Shown: positions 34,956 through 44,449, numbered from the stretch's first letter. The stretch: DNA of 64,000 nt from JAEUMD01 sp036768475 (GCA_036768475.1 DAIPMW010000004.1:62001-126000), one strand, 5' to 3'. A program made the numbers and translations. The notes: a model not told the origin generated them from the letters alone.

Positions 34956-35504
34956 TTGCAGCAGGGCGGTTGCGTGGCGTCCGACGCCAAGAAAGATAAG
35001 AAATCGTGTGCGGCGCGGATCGGCTTTGGGCCGGCTGCAACAGGCGTGATGGCGGCGATGGTGCTGGTGTGGGCCGCGGGCGCGGCTCAGGCCCAGGGCA
35101 AGCCGGCTGGAGGCGGGCAGACGAATCCCCCCGGCGCGGCTGCAGTGAGTCCGGCAGCCCAGGTCGCAGTGGAGCTCAACAAGCTGGAGACGCAGCAGTC
35201 GAGCTGCCGGGCCTATCTGGTCATCGATAACCAGAGCGAGAAATCTTACGACGTTCTGAAGCTCGACCTCGTGCTGTTCCAGACTGATGGCATCATTGGC
35301 CGGCGCTTTGCGCTCGATCTGGCGCCGATCAAGGGAAAGAAACGCTCTGTCAAGCTGTTTGACCTCGACGGCGTCAAGTGCGAGACGATCGGCAGCTTTC
35401 TCATCAACGACATTATGGAATGCAAGTCCGGTGGGGCCGACGAGAGCGCATGCCTGGACAGGCTCGCCTTGTCGACCCGCTCCAATGTTCAACTCTCTAA
35501 ATAG
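34956..35504 (+). CDS. Exported protein encoded ahead of exbB
   Basis: The product is 182 residues with a signal peptide (FGPAATGVMAAMVLVWAAGAAQA-Q), a Pro/Gly/Ala-rich linker and a soluble domain from about 65 on. That domain has SSCRAYLVIDNQSEKSYDVLKLDLVLFQTDG and cysteines in VKCETIG, MECKSGG and SACLDRL. It begins at TTG 34956 with GGGAGGAG five bases upstream and ends 11 bases before exbB, so it is the first gene of the exbBD-tonB operon. I cannot name a family; its place suggests a periplasmic accessory factor of the TonB complex. Confidence 0.78.
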   Translation: MQQGGCVASDAKKDKKSCAARIGFGPAATGVMAAMVLVWAAGAAQAQGKPAGGGQTNPPGAAAVSPAAQVAVELNKLETQQSSCRAYLVIDNQSEKSYDVLKLDLVLFQTDGIIGRRFALDLAPIKGKKRSVKLFDLDGVKCETIGSFLINDIMECKSGGADESACLDRLALSTRSNVQLSK

Positions 35505-35515
35505 GGACTCTTGCC

Positions 35516-36199
35516 GTGGGCGAGACCGTTGCCGTCGGGGCGGCGCATGATCTGTCGCTGACCTCGCTGATCCTCAATGCCGACATTGTCGTGCAGGGCG
35601 TGATGGTGCTGCTGGCATTGGCATCGATCATCTGCTGGGCGCTCATCTTCGAAAAGATGATCCGGCTTCTGGGACTGAAGAGCCAGGTGCGCATGCTTGA
35701 GCAGGCGGCACATGGTGCGGCGCTGCCGTCGCCTTCGGGCAACGGCTATGCCAGCGCGATCGTCGCTGCGGGCGAGTTCGAGCGTCAGGTCGGCCCGGAC
35801 ATGAGCGAAGGTCCCAACGACGTCCGCCTCAGGGTGGAGCGGGCGATGCGGGGCGCTGTACGCGGCGAGCTGAAGCGCATCGAGACAGGGCTGCCATTTC
35901 TTGCAACGGTCGGCTCGGCGGCGCCTTTCATCGGCCTGTTCGGGACCGTATGGGGCATCATGCATTCATTCACGGCCATCGCACAGGCGAAGGACACGAG
36001 CCTTGCCGTCGTGGCGCCGGGCATCGCGGAAGCCTTGTTCGCCACCGCGATCGGCCTGGCGGCGGCGATCCCGGCGGTGATCGCCTACAACCAGATCTCG
36101 GTGGCGCTGGGTCGCGCGGCGGAACGGACCAATGCCGCCGTGCATCGCATTGCGCCGCGCTTTTCGAATGGGCGCGGGGCGTCCGCGGTAAACGCGTAA
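35516..36199 (+). CDS. exbB: ExbB/MotA/TolQ-type proton channel protein
   Basis: The product is 227 residues. ExbB forms, with ExbD, the proton-driven motor in the inner membrane that powers TonB. Three hydrophobic segments lie near 23-43, 127-147 and 165-190. The block LPFLATVGSAAPFIGLFGTVWGIM is the MotA/TolQ/ExbB signature, and AKDTSLAVVAPGIAEALFATAIGLAAAIPAVIAYN follows. The start is GTG 35516. The next gene starts 12 bases after its stop. A TolQ role is less likely because a TonB-type gene follows and no tolA-tolB-pal genes are visible. Confidence 0.93.
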   Translation: MGETVAVGAAHDLSLTSLILNADIVVQGVMVLLALASIICWALIFEKMIRLLGLKSQVRMLEQAAHGAALPSPSGNGYASAIVAAGEFERQVGPDMSEGPNDVRLRVERAMRGAVRGELKRIETGLPFLATVGSAAPFIGLFGTVWGIMHSFTAIAQAKDTSLAVVAPGIAEALFATAIGLAAAIPAVIAYNQISVALGRAAERTNAAVHRIAPRFSNGRGASAVNA

Positions 36200-36211
36200 G
36201 GAGCCTCGGCC

Positions 36212-36718
36212 ATGGGCATGCAGCTTGGCGGGCACATCCCCGACGAACATGAAGAGAGCGGCTATCGGCCGATGGCGGAGATCAACATCACGCCGTTCGT
36301 GGACGTGATGCTCGTGCTTCTCATCATCTTCATGGTCGCTGCGCCGTTGCTCATCCAGGGCGTGCCAGTCGATCTGCCGAGCACAACGGCGGGCAAACTC
36401 TCACAGACCAAGAAGCCGATGGTGGTGACGCTCAACGCCCAGGGCCAGCTCTATATTCGTGACGAGGAGGTTGCGCGTGCCAGCTTGGTTTCGCGGCTGG
36501 CGCAGATTCGCACCAGTGAGGGCGATACCGTCGTCTATGTCCGGGCTGACCGGACGGTGGCTTACGGTGATGTCATGGAAATCCTGGGGCGTGTGGGTGA
36601 GTCCGGCTATGCGCGCGTTTCTCTTTTGTCGAAGCCGTCACCGCACGCCGCCGCCGCTGCCGCCGCACGTACAGCCGGGCCAGTAAAGCAATCGGAGCCG
36701 GCGACGGTCGGGAACTGA
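36212..36718 (+). CDS. exbD: ExbD/TolR-type protein
   Basis: The product is 168 residues with one membrane helix, ITPFVDVMLVLLIIFMVAA, holding the essential Asp, and a periplasmic domain with VVTLNAQGQLYIRDEEV and VYVRADRTVAYGDVMEILGRVGESGYARVSL. The Ala-rich tail of about 25 residues is extra. It lies 12 bases after exbB and 5 before the TonB gene. Confidence 0.94.
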   Translation: MGMQLGGHIPDEHEESGYRPMAEINITPFVDVMLVLLIIFMVAAPLLIQGVPVDLPSTTAGKLSQTKKPMVVTLNAQGQLYIRDEEVARASLVSRLAQIRTSEGDTVVYVRADRTVAYGDVMEILGRVGESGYARVSLLSKPSPHAAAAAAARTAGPVKQSEPATVGN

Positions 36719-36723
36719 ACCGA

Positions 36724-37494
36724 ATGAACGCTCTTCGCGTGTCGAGCTTGCTTGTCTCCGCAGTGCTTCACGGTTCGCTGCTGGTAGCCTACGTTGATTT
36801 CGCGAGTGGCGGCCGCTCACTCGAGCAAGGCACGGGCGATGACCTGTTGCGGATCGAGCAGGGCATCGCTCTGGAAGGTCTGACGCGGCTCGGCGAGGCG
36901 CCCGAGTCGATTGAGGCGCGCGAAGTCGTCGAGCAACAGGCGAGCGTCGCTCAGCCGGAACTGGAGGAGATCAAGGCTGCGGAGGTGAAACCCGAGGAGC
37001 CGCCTCTGACGGAGGAAATCACGCCGGAGAACCCGCCTGAGGTCAAGGACATCATCACCTCGCCGCTCGGACCCGCGCAGGAGATCAAGACGCCACCCCC
37101 GCCGCCCGAAGTTCAGCGTCCGCAGCCGAAACAGGTGGCGACCGAGGAGCAGATCGAGCAGGTGGCGGTGTTGGAGCAGAAAGCATCGTCGCAGTCCCAG
37201 GAGGGGGGTGATGCAACGCTCTACCGCGCCTACCTTGGCTCGATCCGCACGCATATTGAGAAGTTCAAGGTAAAGCCGAAGGCGCGTGAAAAGGGCACGG
37301 TGGTGGTTCGCTTCACGGTCGATCGCGAGGGCAAGGTCACCGATCGAATCGTTGCCACCAGCTCCGGGTCGGCACAACTCGATGCGGCAGCGCTGGCAGC
37401 CGTCGAGAAGGCAGCACCCTTCCCCAAATTTCCCAAGGAGATCGGCCAAGAGCAGATCGTGCTGTCGCTGCCGTTCCGTTTCGTTTTACGGTAA
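36724..37494 (+). CDS. tonB: TonB-family energy transducer
   Basis: The product is 256 residues with an N-terminal membrane anchor (RVSSLLVSAVLHGSLLVAYVDF), which contains the Ser and His positions typical of TonB. A Glu/Pro-rich spacer (about 55-155) includes EEPPLTEEITPENPPEV and TPPPPPEVQRPQPKQ. The C-terminal domain from about 160 has YLGSIRTHIEKFKVKPKAREKGTVVVRFTVDREG and ends LPFRFVLR. It transmits the ExbBD motion to outer-membrane receptors such as the one encoded divergently. Confidence 0.92.
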   Translation: MNALRVSSLLVSAVLHGSLLVAYVDFASGGRSLEQGTGDDLLRIEQGIALEGLTRLGEAPESIEAREVVEQQASVAQPELEEIKAAEVKPEEPPLTEEITPENPPEVKDIITSPLGPAQEIKTPPPPPEVQRPQPKQVATEEQIEQVAVLEQKASSQSQEGGDATLYRAYLGSIRTHIEKFKVKPKAREKGTVVVRFTVDREGKVTDRIVATSSGSAQLDAAALAAVEKAAPFPKFPKEIGQEQIVLSLPFRFVLR

Positions 37495-37575
37495 TGATAC
37501 GCGTGGGCCGTTAATGGCCCTGCTGGCGTGATCTTGGCGCGTACAACCGTACAGTTGATAGCGCGCCCTTTCCGA

Positions 37576-37800
37576 TCAGAGCCAGCGCGGCAGGAAGCGG
37601 GCGTTGATGATGTTCGTAGGCCGAGATCTTGCGCTGGTCTGTGCTTCCTCTGCTTCCTTCATGGCCAGTGCCAATGCGTCGCGCAGCTTCTCAAGGCCCG
37701 GGGTGTGCGTCACGCTGTCATGCATATAGTGAAGGGTTTCTTGCAGGGTCGACAGGTCGATCTGCGGCGGCCAGGGGTTCGATCTGGGAATGCGGTACAC
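37576..37800 (-). CDS. Small hypothetical protein
   Basis: The product is 74 residues. It starts at GTG with GGAGG nine bases upstream, which supports it as a gene. It has the look of a compact helical protein: IDLSTLQETLHYMHDSV, then LEKLRDALALAMKEAEEAQ, and ends INARFLPRWL. I recognise no characterised family. It lies alone on the minus strand between the tonB gene and the polysaccharide locus. Confidence 0.65.
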   Translation of the reverse strand: MYRIPRSNPWPPQIDLSTLQETLHYMHDSVTHTPGLEKLRDALALAMKEAEEAQTSARSRPTNIINARFLPRWL

Positions 37801-38072
37801 GGGCGATAACCTCCGGAACGCGAACTCGTAAACAGACGATTAACGAAACGTCTCGAATTTCATTTTTTTCATCGCAAGAACGGGGCCAGCGCGCAAGCAG
37901 GCAATTGCGCATGCTTATGTGCCATTATGAGACACGGGCTTGATGTTTCATCACCAAGTCGTTGGCACGTTCATTCATCTTTTTCAGAGAGGATCGAGCA
38001 TCACTTCGCCGCCGGTGGAAGCGCCGGCGCGATCAGCTATGCCAGCGCCGCAACCCGCGCAGGAGTGAAAGC

Positions 38073-39320
38073 GTGCCCGAATCGCCCAGCGTTCTCATCA
38101 TCGTCGAAAACCTGACCATGCCGCTCGATAGGCGAGTCTGGCAGGAGGCGCGCACGCTGCGTGACAGTGGCTATACGGTTTGCGTCGTATGTCCCGTGGG
38201 GGGCAAATACACTGCGCCCTACGAAGTGCTCGAAGGCATCCATGTGTTCCGTCATCCGCTACCCTACGAGGCGGACGGCCCGCTTGGATATCTCGTTGAA
38301 TATTCGTGGGCGCTCGCTTGGGAGTTCGCGCTTTCGGTTAAGGCCTATTACAAGGTCGGCTTCGACGTCGTGCAGGCGTGCAACCCGCCCGATCTGCTGT
38401 TCCTCATCGCGGGCTTCTGGAAGTACCTGTTCGGCAAGCGATTCATTTTCGACCATCACGACATCAACCCGGAACTTTACGAAGCGAAGTTCAATCGGCG
38501 CGGCTTCTTCCACTCTGTGCTCACCAGACTCGAGCGCTGGACGTTCCGCACCGCAGATGTGTCGATCGCGACCAACGAGACCTTCAAGGACATCGCGGTC
38601 ATGCGCGGTGGCATGGACCCCGGCCGGGTCTTCATCGTTCGCTCGATACCCGATGTCAGCCGTTTCAAGCGGGTCGAGCCCGATGCGACGTTGCGCAATC
38701 GCCGCAAGCACGTGGTTGGCTACGTCGGCATCATGGGCGCGCAGGACGGCGTCGATCTGCTGATCGAAGCGATGGACGAGATGGTCAATGCTCAGGGGCG
38801 CGACGATGTCGGCTGCATTATCGTCGGTTCGGGCACCGAACTTGCCAATCTGCAGCGCATGGCGGGTGAGCGAGGGCTTGGCGGCCACGTCACGTTCACG
38901 GGGTTCCTGTCGGGGGCGCCACTTCTGTCAGCGCTTTCGAGCTTCGATATCGGTGTCATTCCTGATCCCAAGAACACCTACAACGACAAGATCTCGATGA
39001 ATAAGGCGTTCGAGTACATGACGCTCGGCATTCCATTCGTGCAGTTTGACCTGATGGAGGGGCGCAAGATCGCAGGCGATGCGGCGCTCTATGCATCGGA
39101 CAATTCCTCGACTGATCTTGCCCGGCAGATCGGTCGCCTGATCGATGAGCCGGAGTTGCGTGCGCATCTGGCTACAGAGGGCAAGGCGCGCGCTGCGACG
39201 CTGCTGGACTGGGAGGCAGAAGCCAAGCGCCTGCTGGCCGCTTACGAGATGGTTCTGGAACCTCGTGCCGAGGGCGCTCACGGCGGTCATGCGGCGGGCC
39301 TGCCGGTGTCGAGCCGCTGA
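38073..39320 (+). CDS. Glycosyltransferase family 4 protein
   Basis: The product is 415 residues with the GT-B fold of GT4. The N-terminal domain starts SVLIIVENLTMPLDRRVWQEARTL; FDHHDINPELYEAKF is in the acceptor side. The C-terminal domain has VGYVGIMGAQDGVDLLIEAM, VGSGTELANLQRMAGERG, VTFTGFLS and NKAFEYMTLGIPFVQFDLMEGR, where the E-x7-E donor site is altered to FEYMTLGIP. It starts at GTG 38073 with AGGAG seven bases upstream. It adds a sugar to the repeat unit of the exopolysaccharide; the sugar cannot be told. Confidence 0.9.
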   Translation: MPESPSVLIIVENLTMPLDRRVWQEARTLRDSGYTVCVVCPVGGKYTAPYEVLEGIHVFRHPLPYEADGPLGYLVEYSWALAWEFALSVKAYYKVGFDVVQACNPPDLLFLIAGFWKYLFGKRFIFDHHDINPELYEAKFNRRGFFHSVLTRLERWTFRTADVSIATNETFKDIAVMRGGMDPGRVFIVRSIPDVSRFKRVEPDATLRNRRKHVVGYVGIMGAQDGVDLLIEAMDEMVNAQGRDDVGCIIVGSGTELANLQRMAGERGLGGHVTFTGFLSGAPLLSALSSFDIGVIPDPKNTYNDKISMNKAFEYMTLGIPFVQFDLMEGRKIAGDAALYASDNSSTDLARQIGRLIDEPELRAHLATEGKARAATLLDWEAEAKRLLAAYEMVLEPRAEGAHGGHAAGLPVSSR

Positions 39321-39323
39321 GTG

Positions 39324-39350
39324 AAAAAATCGGGCAGGGCAGCCTGCCCG
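39324..39350 (-). terminator. Terminator of the flippase operon
   Basis: A 7-bp stem (39331-39337 with 39344-39350) has a 6-base loop and on the minus strand runs into ATTTTTT. It lies 134 bases past the flippase stop and just after the convergent glycosyltransferase gene. Confidence 0.75.
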
Positions 39351-39483
39351 CGCAGCTTTCAACATTTCTCCTGGTGCGCGAGTATCGCCACCGCCCGTGG
39401 GCCGGGACGTATGTAACAATCGATTGCTGGCGTATGTCGCTTCTTCGGGGAGAGCATTTGCGGTCGTTCGCGGTGGGCGGGCG

Positions 39484-40959
39484 TCAGCGCGCCTGTGTTG
39501 TGCGCATGGCCAGCAGTTGCCGTTTGCCGTCTGGCATCGTCAGGGCAGCCAGGACAATCACGACGAGAGATACGGCAGCGAGTACCAGCGTCGCGCGCAA
39601 CAGCGTGACCGAATCGCCGGCGGCAACATTGACTGCGAGTGCTAAGCCCCCGGCGGGTACCATGAGCAGGCTGCGTGCTGAGAGGGCAGCGCCGAGGTGA
39701 AGGGGTGTGGTCTGCATTTGCAGTTTGACGAAGCGGTCCAGTCGCCACGTGACATATGTGAGCGATGCCAGCTCGGCTGCGGCGCCGGCTGCTGCGGCGC
39801 CTTCCAGTCCCCATCCGAGTGAAAGCGCCGCCCAGGCCAGAAGCAGTCCGGTGGCGCGGATCATTCCGGCGGTGAAGAAGGGTCGGGTCACGCCCTTGGC
39901 AAGAAGCGCCGCGCCGGGTACGGCCTGCAGCATGCGCATCGACCACATGAGAGCAAGCCAGCCGACGAGCGGACCAAGGCCAGCGTAATTGGCGCCGAAG
40001 GCAACGGGAAGCAGCGTACCTCCAGCGATGACGAAGGCTGCAAGATAGAGCGCGGCCGCGAGCGCCGTTGCTTCGGCCATCATGCGGAATCTCTCGGCAA
40101 AGCGGTCCGCATGGTCCTGCTCGGAGGCGAGCAGAGGCAGCATCAACGCGTTGGCGACCTTGGCAGCGATCAGACCAGGAACCATGGTGATCATGAAGGC
40201 AGCGGTATAGGCTGCCAGGCTCTCGATTCCGCCAAGGTGGCCGATGATCATCCGATCGCCCTGGTAGACGGCGATGAGCGGGAATGCGCTCGCCCATATG
40301 GGCCAGCCGAAGGCGACGAGCCGGCGCAGGTGTTTCATGTCGAAGGCGAGCGCATAGCGGCGGCGCGCCATGACGTGGGAGACGGCAATTGCGACGATTG
40401 CCTGCAATAGAGCGAGCCAAAGCACGGCGCTGTAGTCGCCGAACAGCATCAGCATGGGCAGCGTCAACGCCAGTCCGAGCGCTTGCGGCAAGACTTCGAT
40501 CATCACTTGTGGCCGGTTATCGAGACCGCGCTGGGCAAGACGGGAATCAAGGCTCACGAAACCTTTGGCGAAGGGCACGATAGCGGCCGCGGCGAATGCC
40601 CAGGCGGCCTCAGGGATTCCGAAGAAGGCGGCCACAGGCATCGCCAATGCGACAAGGAGCAGGGCGGTTACGATGCCGCGTGCGACGAGTGTCGTCTGCG
40701 CAGTGGCGACGAGGCGTGCATCATCGCCGTCCTTGGCCTGCACGATCAGGCGATCGGCGCCGAGGTCGGTCAGCGTATCGATGAGCTGCAGCAAGAGGAG
40801 GATGGCGGCCGCAATGCCGAAGTCACCTTTCGACAGCCAATGTGCGACAATGGCGTTGCGGGCGAACGAGAAGCCCTGCGCCAGTGCATAGCCCGACAGC
40901 AGCATCGCGCCCTGGCGAGCGACTCGCTTTCCGATGGGTGCCGGTGCAGAAGCGGTCAT
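39484..40959 (-). CDS. Polysaccharide flippase of the Wzx/MOP superfamily
   Basis: The product is 491 residues with about 12-14 membrane helices and the MOP (MATE/Wzx-like) pattern: GYALAQGFSFARNAIVAHWLSKGDFGIAAAI at the start, LVAFGWPIWASAFPLIAVYQGDRMIIGHLGG in the middle. It should flip the lipid-linked oligosaccharide unit to the periplasm for the polymerase. It is last in a minus-strand set with two glycosyltransferase genes and starts three bases after the preceding stop. Confidence 0.9.
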   Translation of the reverse strand: MTASAPAPIGKRVARQGAMLLSGYALAQGFSFARNAIVAHWLSKGDFGIAAAILLLLQLIDTLTDLGADRLIVQAKDGDDARLVATAQTTLVARGIVTALLLVALAMPVAAFFGIPEAAWAFAAAAIVPFAKGFVSLDSRLAQRGLDNRPQVMIEVLPQALGLALTLPMLMLFGDYSAVLWLALLQAIVAIAVSHVMARRRYALAFDMKHLRRLVAFGWPIWASAFPLIAVYQGDRMIIGHLGGIESLAAYTAAFMITMVPGLIAAKVANALMLPLLASEQDHADRFAERFRMMAEATALAAALYLAAFVIAGGTLLPVAFGANYAGLGPLVGWLALMWSMRMLQAVPGAALLAKGVTRPFFTAGMIRATGLLLAWAALSLGWGLEGAAAAGAAAELASLTYVTWRLDRFVKLQMQTTPLHLGAALSARSLLMVPAGGLALAVNVAAGDSVTLLRATLVLAAVSLVVIVLAALTMPDGKRQLLAMRTTQAR

Positions 40960-40962
40960 GGA

Positions 40963-41826
40963 TCAACCGGCCTTCCTGTCGGTGCGCCCGCCGGTCCAGC
41001 CCGCAGCACCTGGCAGGCGACGAGAGATCTTGCGGAATGGGGACGTGGCGATGCGGCCAGCCAACCGCCCCAGCGGATTGCCGGCGAGCTGGATCAGAGC
41101 GCAGGTTGTCTGCATCCAGCGCGGGGCAAAAGCATTCGACCATTTGGTGCGGAAGGCGTCTTGCGACGCGGTAAAGCTTTCGTCCTTCTTGCCGGCCGAC
41201 AGGTGAGCAAGGTGGAAATCGATGACATAGGCGTTCCAGCCCGCTGTGGCAGCGTTGAGGCAAATATCCGCGCCATAGAAATGGAAGCCCGACAGGTTGT
41301 TGGAAAAGCCGATGCGTGCCTCGCGTCGGACGACGATAAAGTTCTCGTCGAGGCTCATGACGTGACTTGGGAACGTGCCGACCTTCTGGTTGGCGCCGTG
41401 CGGATCGGTAATGCGGACGGCAAGCTGACCGGCACCAACACCTCCTGCATTTCCGGCAAGAGCCCAAGCGGCGTCGTGTTCGTCAAGCTCGGCAAGACGG
41501 GCATCGAGATCGGTGCGCATATCGGTCAGCAGGCGAACGTCCTGATGACATAGGATGACATGGCGGCCGCGCGCTTCGTTGAGCAGGGCGTTCAGACCAC
41601 TGTAGGCACAGATCTGTTCGCCCTTGCTATTGTCGATGTACATGTATTCGCAGTCGGAGAAATTGAAGCCGCCTGCACGGAAGGAGCAGTGCATGGCTTC
41701 TAGCTGTGCGTGGTCGTTGATGATCGAGGCGATCGTATAGCGTGGCTCGCCGTGTCGTTCGATGGTGTCGTCGGACCGAATGATGCGGCGTCGAATGGCG
41801 GAAGATGTCAGGCGGTGGTGAAGCAT
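40963..41826 (-). CDS. Glycosyltransferase, GT-A type (StrF-like family 2_5)
   Basis: The product is 287 residues. The N-terminal part reads YTIASIINDHAQLEAM and YMYIDNSKGEQICAYSGLNALLNEARGRHVILCHQDVRLL; the D-x-R pair QDVR fits the divalent-metal site of GT-A enzymes. FYGADICLNAATAGWNAYVID contains the acceptor-side Asp. The pattern resembles the StrF-type Glyco_tranf_2_5 family. It lies between a GT2 gene and the flippase gene on the same strand. Confidence 0.78.
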   Translation of the reverse strand: MLHHRLTSSAIRRRIIRSDDTIERHGEPRYTIASIINDHAQLEAMHCSFRAGGFNFSDCEYMYIDNSKGEQICAYSGLNALLNEARGRHVILCHQDVRLLTDMRTDLDARLAELDEHDAAWALAGNAGGVGAGQLAVRITDPHGANQKVGTFPSHVMSLDENFIVVRREARIGFSNNLSGFHFYGADICLNAATAGWNAYVIDFHLAHLSAGKKDESFTASQDAFRTKWSNAFAPRWMQTTCALIQLAGNPLGRLAGRIATSPFRKISRRLPGAAGWTGGRTDRKAG

Positions 41827-41851
41827 AGCTTGTCCTGGTCGGTGCCGGATA

Positions 41852-42880
41852 TCACTGGATGGTTGGTTTCACCGAAGGGGGCGGGTTTACCAAGGTGACA
41901 CCGCCTGCTGCCGGCGCCCTGTCGAGATCGATGCGATAACCGTTCTGCCATTCGTCGCGCCGGCGCCACACGTCACTCCATTCCGAGGCGGCCTGGTTTA
42001 ATCGGTCGGAGCGGCGAACACGACTGGCCATGCCTAGCGCAATGCGGCGAGTGAGCGGCCACAAGCGCATGAGCTGGCGCGCGAGTGCGCGCTGCCAAGC
42101 CGGAAGGTGGCGGTCGATCAACGTTATCTTGGCGGCCAGCAGCTTGATCATCTTCGCCGCGCGTGTGCGCTCCGAGGCGCCGCCCAGATGGACGATCGTA
42201 GCGCGGGGCGTGACGATCGGGCGCCCGCCGAGGTGACGGGCGCGCAGACACAGATCGGCCTCCTCGCCATACATGTAGAAAACAGGGTCGAAACCGCCGA
42301 GTTCGCTCCACAGCGACTTCGAGATCATGAAGAAGCAGCCGGAGACGATGTCGACCTCGCGATCGCTGTCGCGAGCCCACCCACCGATCGCTTCAGCATT
42401 GAAGAGGGGTGAATTGGGAAAGATCGCCGCCAAACCACTGGTCCGGCAAAACGTGCTCCAAACCGAAATGCGCCGCCAGCACGAGGATGGGTTGAGCGCA
42501 CCGTCGGCGAACAGCGTGCGCCCGCCCCAGATTTGCGCGCTGGGGTTTTGTCGTGCGAATTCCAGCAGGTGGTCGATTGCATGGTCGAGGACTACGGTAT
42601 CGGGGTTGAGCAGGAGGAGCATATCGGCCTGGGCGTATTGCGCGGCGAGATTGTTGGCGCGGCCAAAGCCGATGTTTTCCTTAAGCGCAATCAGGCGCGG
42701 TGCCGCGGGATGGGTGGCAATTTCGTCCTGCGATCCATCGGTTGATCGATTGTCGACGACGATGATCTCGTGAGGTGTGCTGGTCTCGCGCACGACGGCG
42801 TCGATCGCAGCAAGGGTCAGCTCGCGCGTGTTGTACGACACGATCAGGATCGAGATTTCAGGGTGCCGTGCGAGGTCCAT
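41852..42880 (-). CDS. Glycosyltransferase family 2 protein, rhamnosyltransferase-like
   Basis: The product is 342 residues, with a GT-A fold. It opens with ISILIVSYNTRELTLAAIDAV, has EIIVVDNRSTDGSQDEI, and NPDTVVLDHAIDHLL where the metal-binding Asp lies. The acceptor region has SGCFFMISKSLWSELGGFDPVFYMYGEEADLCLRAR, the pattern of WbbL-like rhamnosyl or related transferases. I favour ATG 42880; a TTG at 42907 would add nine residues. It is first in the minus-strand set with the second transferase and flippase. Confidence 0.9.
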   Translation of the reverse strand: MDLARHPEISILIVSYNTRELTLAAIDAVVRETSTPHEIIVVDNRSTDGSQDEIATHPAAPRLIALKENIGFGRANNLAAQYAQADMLLLLNPDTVVLDHAIDHLLEFARQNPSAQIWGGRTLFADGALNPSSCWRRISVWSTFCRTSGLAAIFPNSPLFNAEAIGGWARDSDREVDIVSGCFFMISKSLWSELGGFDPVFYMYGEEADLCLRARHLGGRPIVTPRATIVHLGGASERTRAAKMIKLLAAKITLIDRHLPAWQRALARQLMRLWPLTRRIALGMASRVRRSDRLNQAASEWSDVWRRRDEWQNGYRIDLDRAPAAGGVTLVNPPPSVKPTIQ

Positions 42881-43079
42881 CTTCGGCTCATGCCCCAGTC
42901 GTTTCAAGGAGCCGCGCCATGGTACGCGTGCCTTGCTAATTGCTGGACGCTAGCAAGTCAGGGCTAATCCGGCGTTAAGGCTGTTGCGGCAATACACACA
43001 TGGCGAGCACGATTTGACGACATGCGGATGACATGGGGCACGAACGCAACAAAAGATTAATCGCTGATGAAGAGAATGG

Positions 43080-44372
43080 GTGCGGGATCAGCCCGAACCG
43101 GGGGCAGTGGTGTTGGAGATGACCGACGGTCGCGATTTTTCGAATGCGGCGCTGCCCGAGGGCGTATGCGATGTTGCATTCGACGGGATCATCTGCATTG
43201 GCGGTGAGGACTGGTGGTATCACAACCGCGGCCATTTCGATTTCCAGATCATGCGGCGGCTGGCGAAGCGCTGGCCAGTGCTGTTCGTAAATTCGCTGGG
43301 CGTGCGGGTGCCGAGCTTCAAGGACAACAGGCTATTCGCGGCGCGCATTGGGCGTAAGCTGAAGAGCCTTGCACGAGGTCTGGTCGAGGTAGAGCCTGGC
43401 TTCTGGGTCTTCTCGCCGTTTGCCGTTCCGGGTGAGGCAGGTCAACGCCTTTCGAGCTGGGCGCTGGCTCCGCAAATTCGACTGGCTAAAACGCGGGCTC
43501 GGATCAGACGCCCGCTGTTGTGGGTGCACTGCCCGGCGGGTGCCGTGTTGACCGAGAGCCTCGATGCCGTGCATGTGGTGATGCAACGCACGGACCGATT
43601 CGAGACGTTCCCGGAGGCCGATCCGTCAGTCGTTGCACGCCAGATCGCACACCTCAAGCAGCGTGCGGATCTCGTTGTCTATGCATCTCCGCACCTGATG
43701 CAGGAGGAGGCCGGGTCGGTCAAACGGCAGGTTCTGATCACGCATGGTGTCGATGTAGATCGCTTCGCCGCGGCGGGAAAGGGCTGTGGCGTGGTGCCAT
43801 CGGACGTCGCGGATATTTCTGGTCCTCGGGTCGGGTTCATCGGCGGCATCGATGCTCACACGTTCGATCCAGAGTTGTTCCTCGCGGTGGCGCGACGGCT
43901 TCCCGACGTCAATTTCGTCATGATCGGCGGGTGCTCGCTGGAGCAGGACTGGTGTACGCTTGGCAACGTGCACCTGCTGGGACGCAAGCCCTATGATGAG
44001 GTTGCCGACTACATGGCCTCCTGCAACTGTCTGATCATGCCTTGGAATGGCAGCGATTGGATCAAGGCCTGCAACCCGATCAAGCTCAAGGAGTATCTGG
44101 CGGTCGGGCGACCTGTCGTGACGACGGATTTCGATGCGCTCAATGGTTGGCGCGATCTCGTTGCAGTGGCAAAGGGACCTGACGCTTTTGTCCAGGCCAT
44201 TCGGCGTGCGCTCGATACGCCTTATGACGCGTGTGCGGCCCGTGAGCGCGTGTCATGTGAAACGTGGGACGGCAAAGCGGATCTGCTGGCGCGTGCGCTT
44301 GCCGGTCTCTCCGGGCGGAACGGCCAAGCCGATGCGGAATCGGCAAGCCTCGCGTTGGTCTGCGCGGCCTGA
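43080..44372 (+). CDS. Glycosyltransferase, GT-B type (TuaH-like)
   Basis: The product is 430 residues. The N-terminal half has DGIICIGGEDWWYHNRGHFDFQIMRRLAKRWPVLFVNSLGVR, a pattern of TuaH-like transferases with WW near the start. The C-terminal half has ITHGVDVDRFAA, VGFIGGIDAHTFDPELFLAVARRLPDVNFVMIGG and NPIKLKEYLAVGRPVVTTDF, the donor-binding region. It starts at GTG 43080 with AAGAGA upstream. It stands between divergent and convergent neighbours, as a single gene. Confidence 0.88.
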   Translation: MRDQPEPGAVVLEMTDGRDFSNAALPEGVCDVAFDGIICIGGEDWWYHNRGHFDFQIMRRLAKRWPVLFVNSLGVRVPSFKDNRLFAARIGRKLKSLARGLVEVEPGFWVFSPFAVPGEAGQRLSSWALAPQIRLAKTRARIRRPLLWVHCPAGAVLTESLDAVHVVMQRTDRFETFPEADPSVVARQIAHLKQRADLVVYASPHLMQEEAGSVKRQVLITHGVDVDRFAAAGKGCGVVPSDVADISGPRVGFIGGIDAHTFDPELFLAVARRLPDVNFVMIGGCSLEQDWCTLGNVHLLGRKPYDEVADYMASCNCLIMPWNGSDWIKACNPIKLKEYLAVGRPVVTTDFDALNGWRDLVAVAKGPDAFVQAIRRALDTPYDACAARERVSCETWDGKADLLARALAGLSGRNGQADAESASLALVCAA

Positions 44373-44449
44373 GCAGCGCAGGCATGTTATCCGGCGGTTT
44401 ACAGCCGGCCGCGATCGTTTGGCATTGGATCGTTTCCAGGCAGGCGCAA

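Noticed and set aside
35516..37494. tolQ-tolR-tolA assignment for the three motor genes
   Set aside because: The third gene has a TonB-type C-terminal domain and no tolB or pal follows, so exbB-exbD-tonB fits better.
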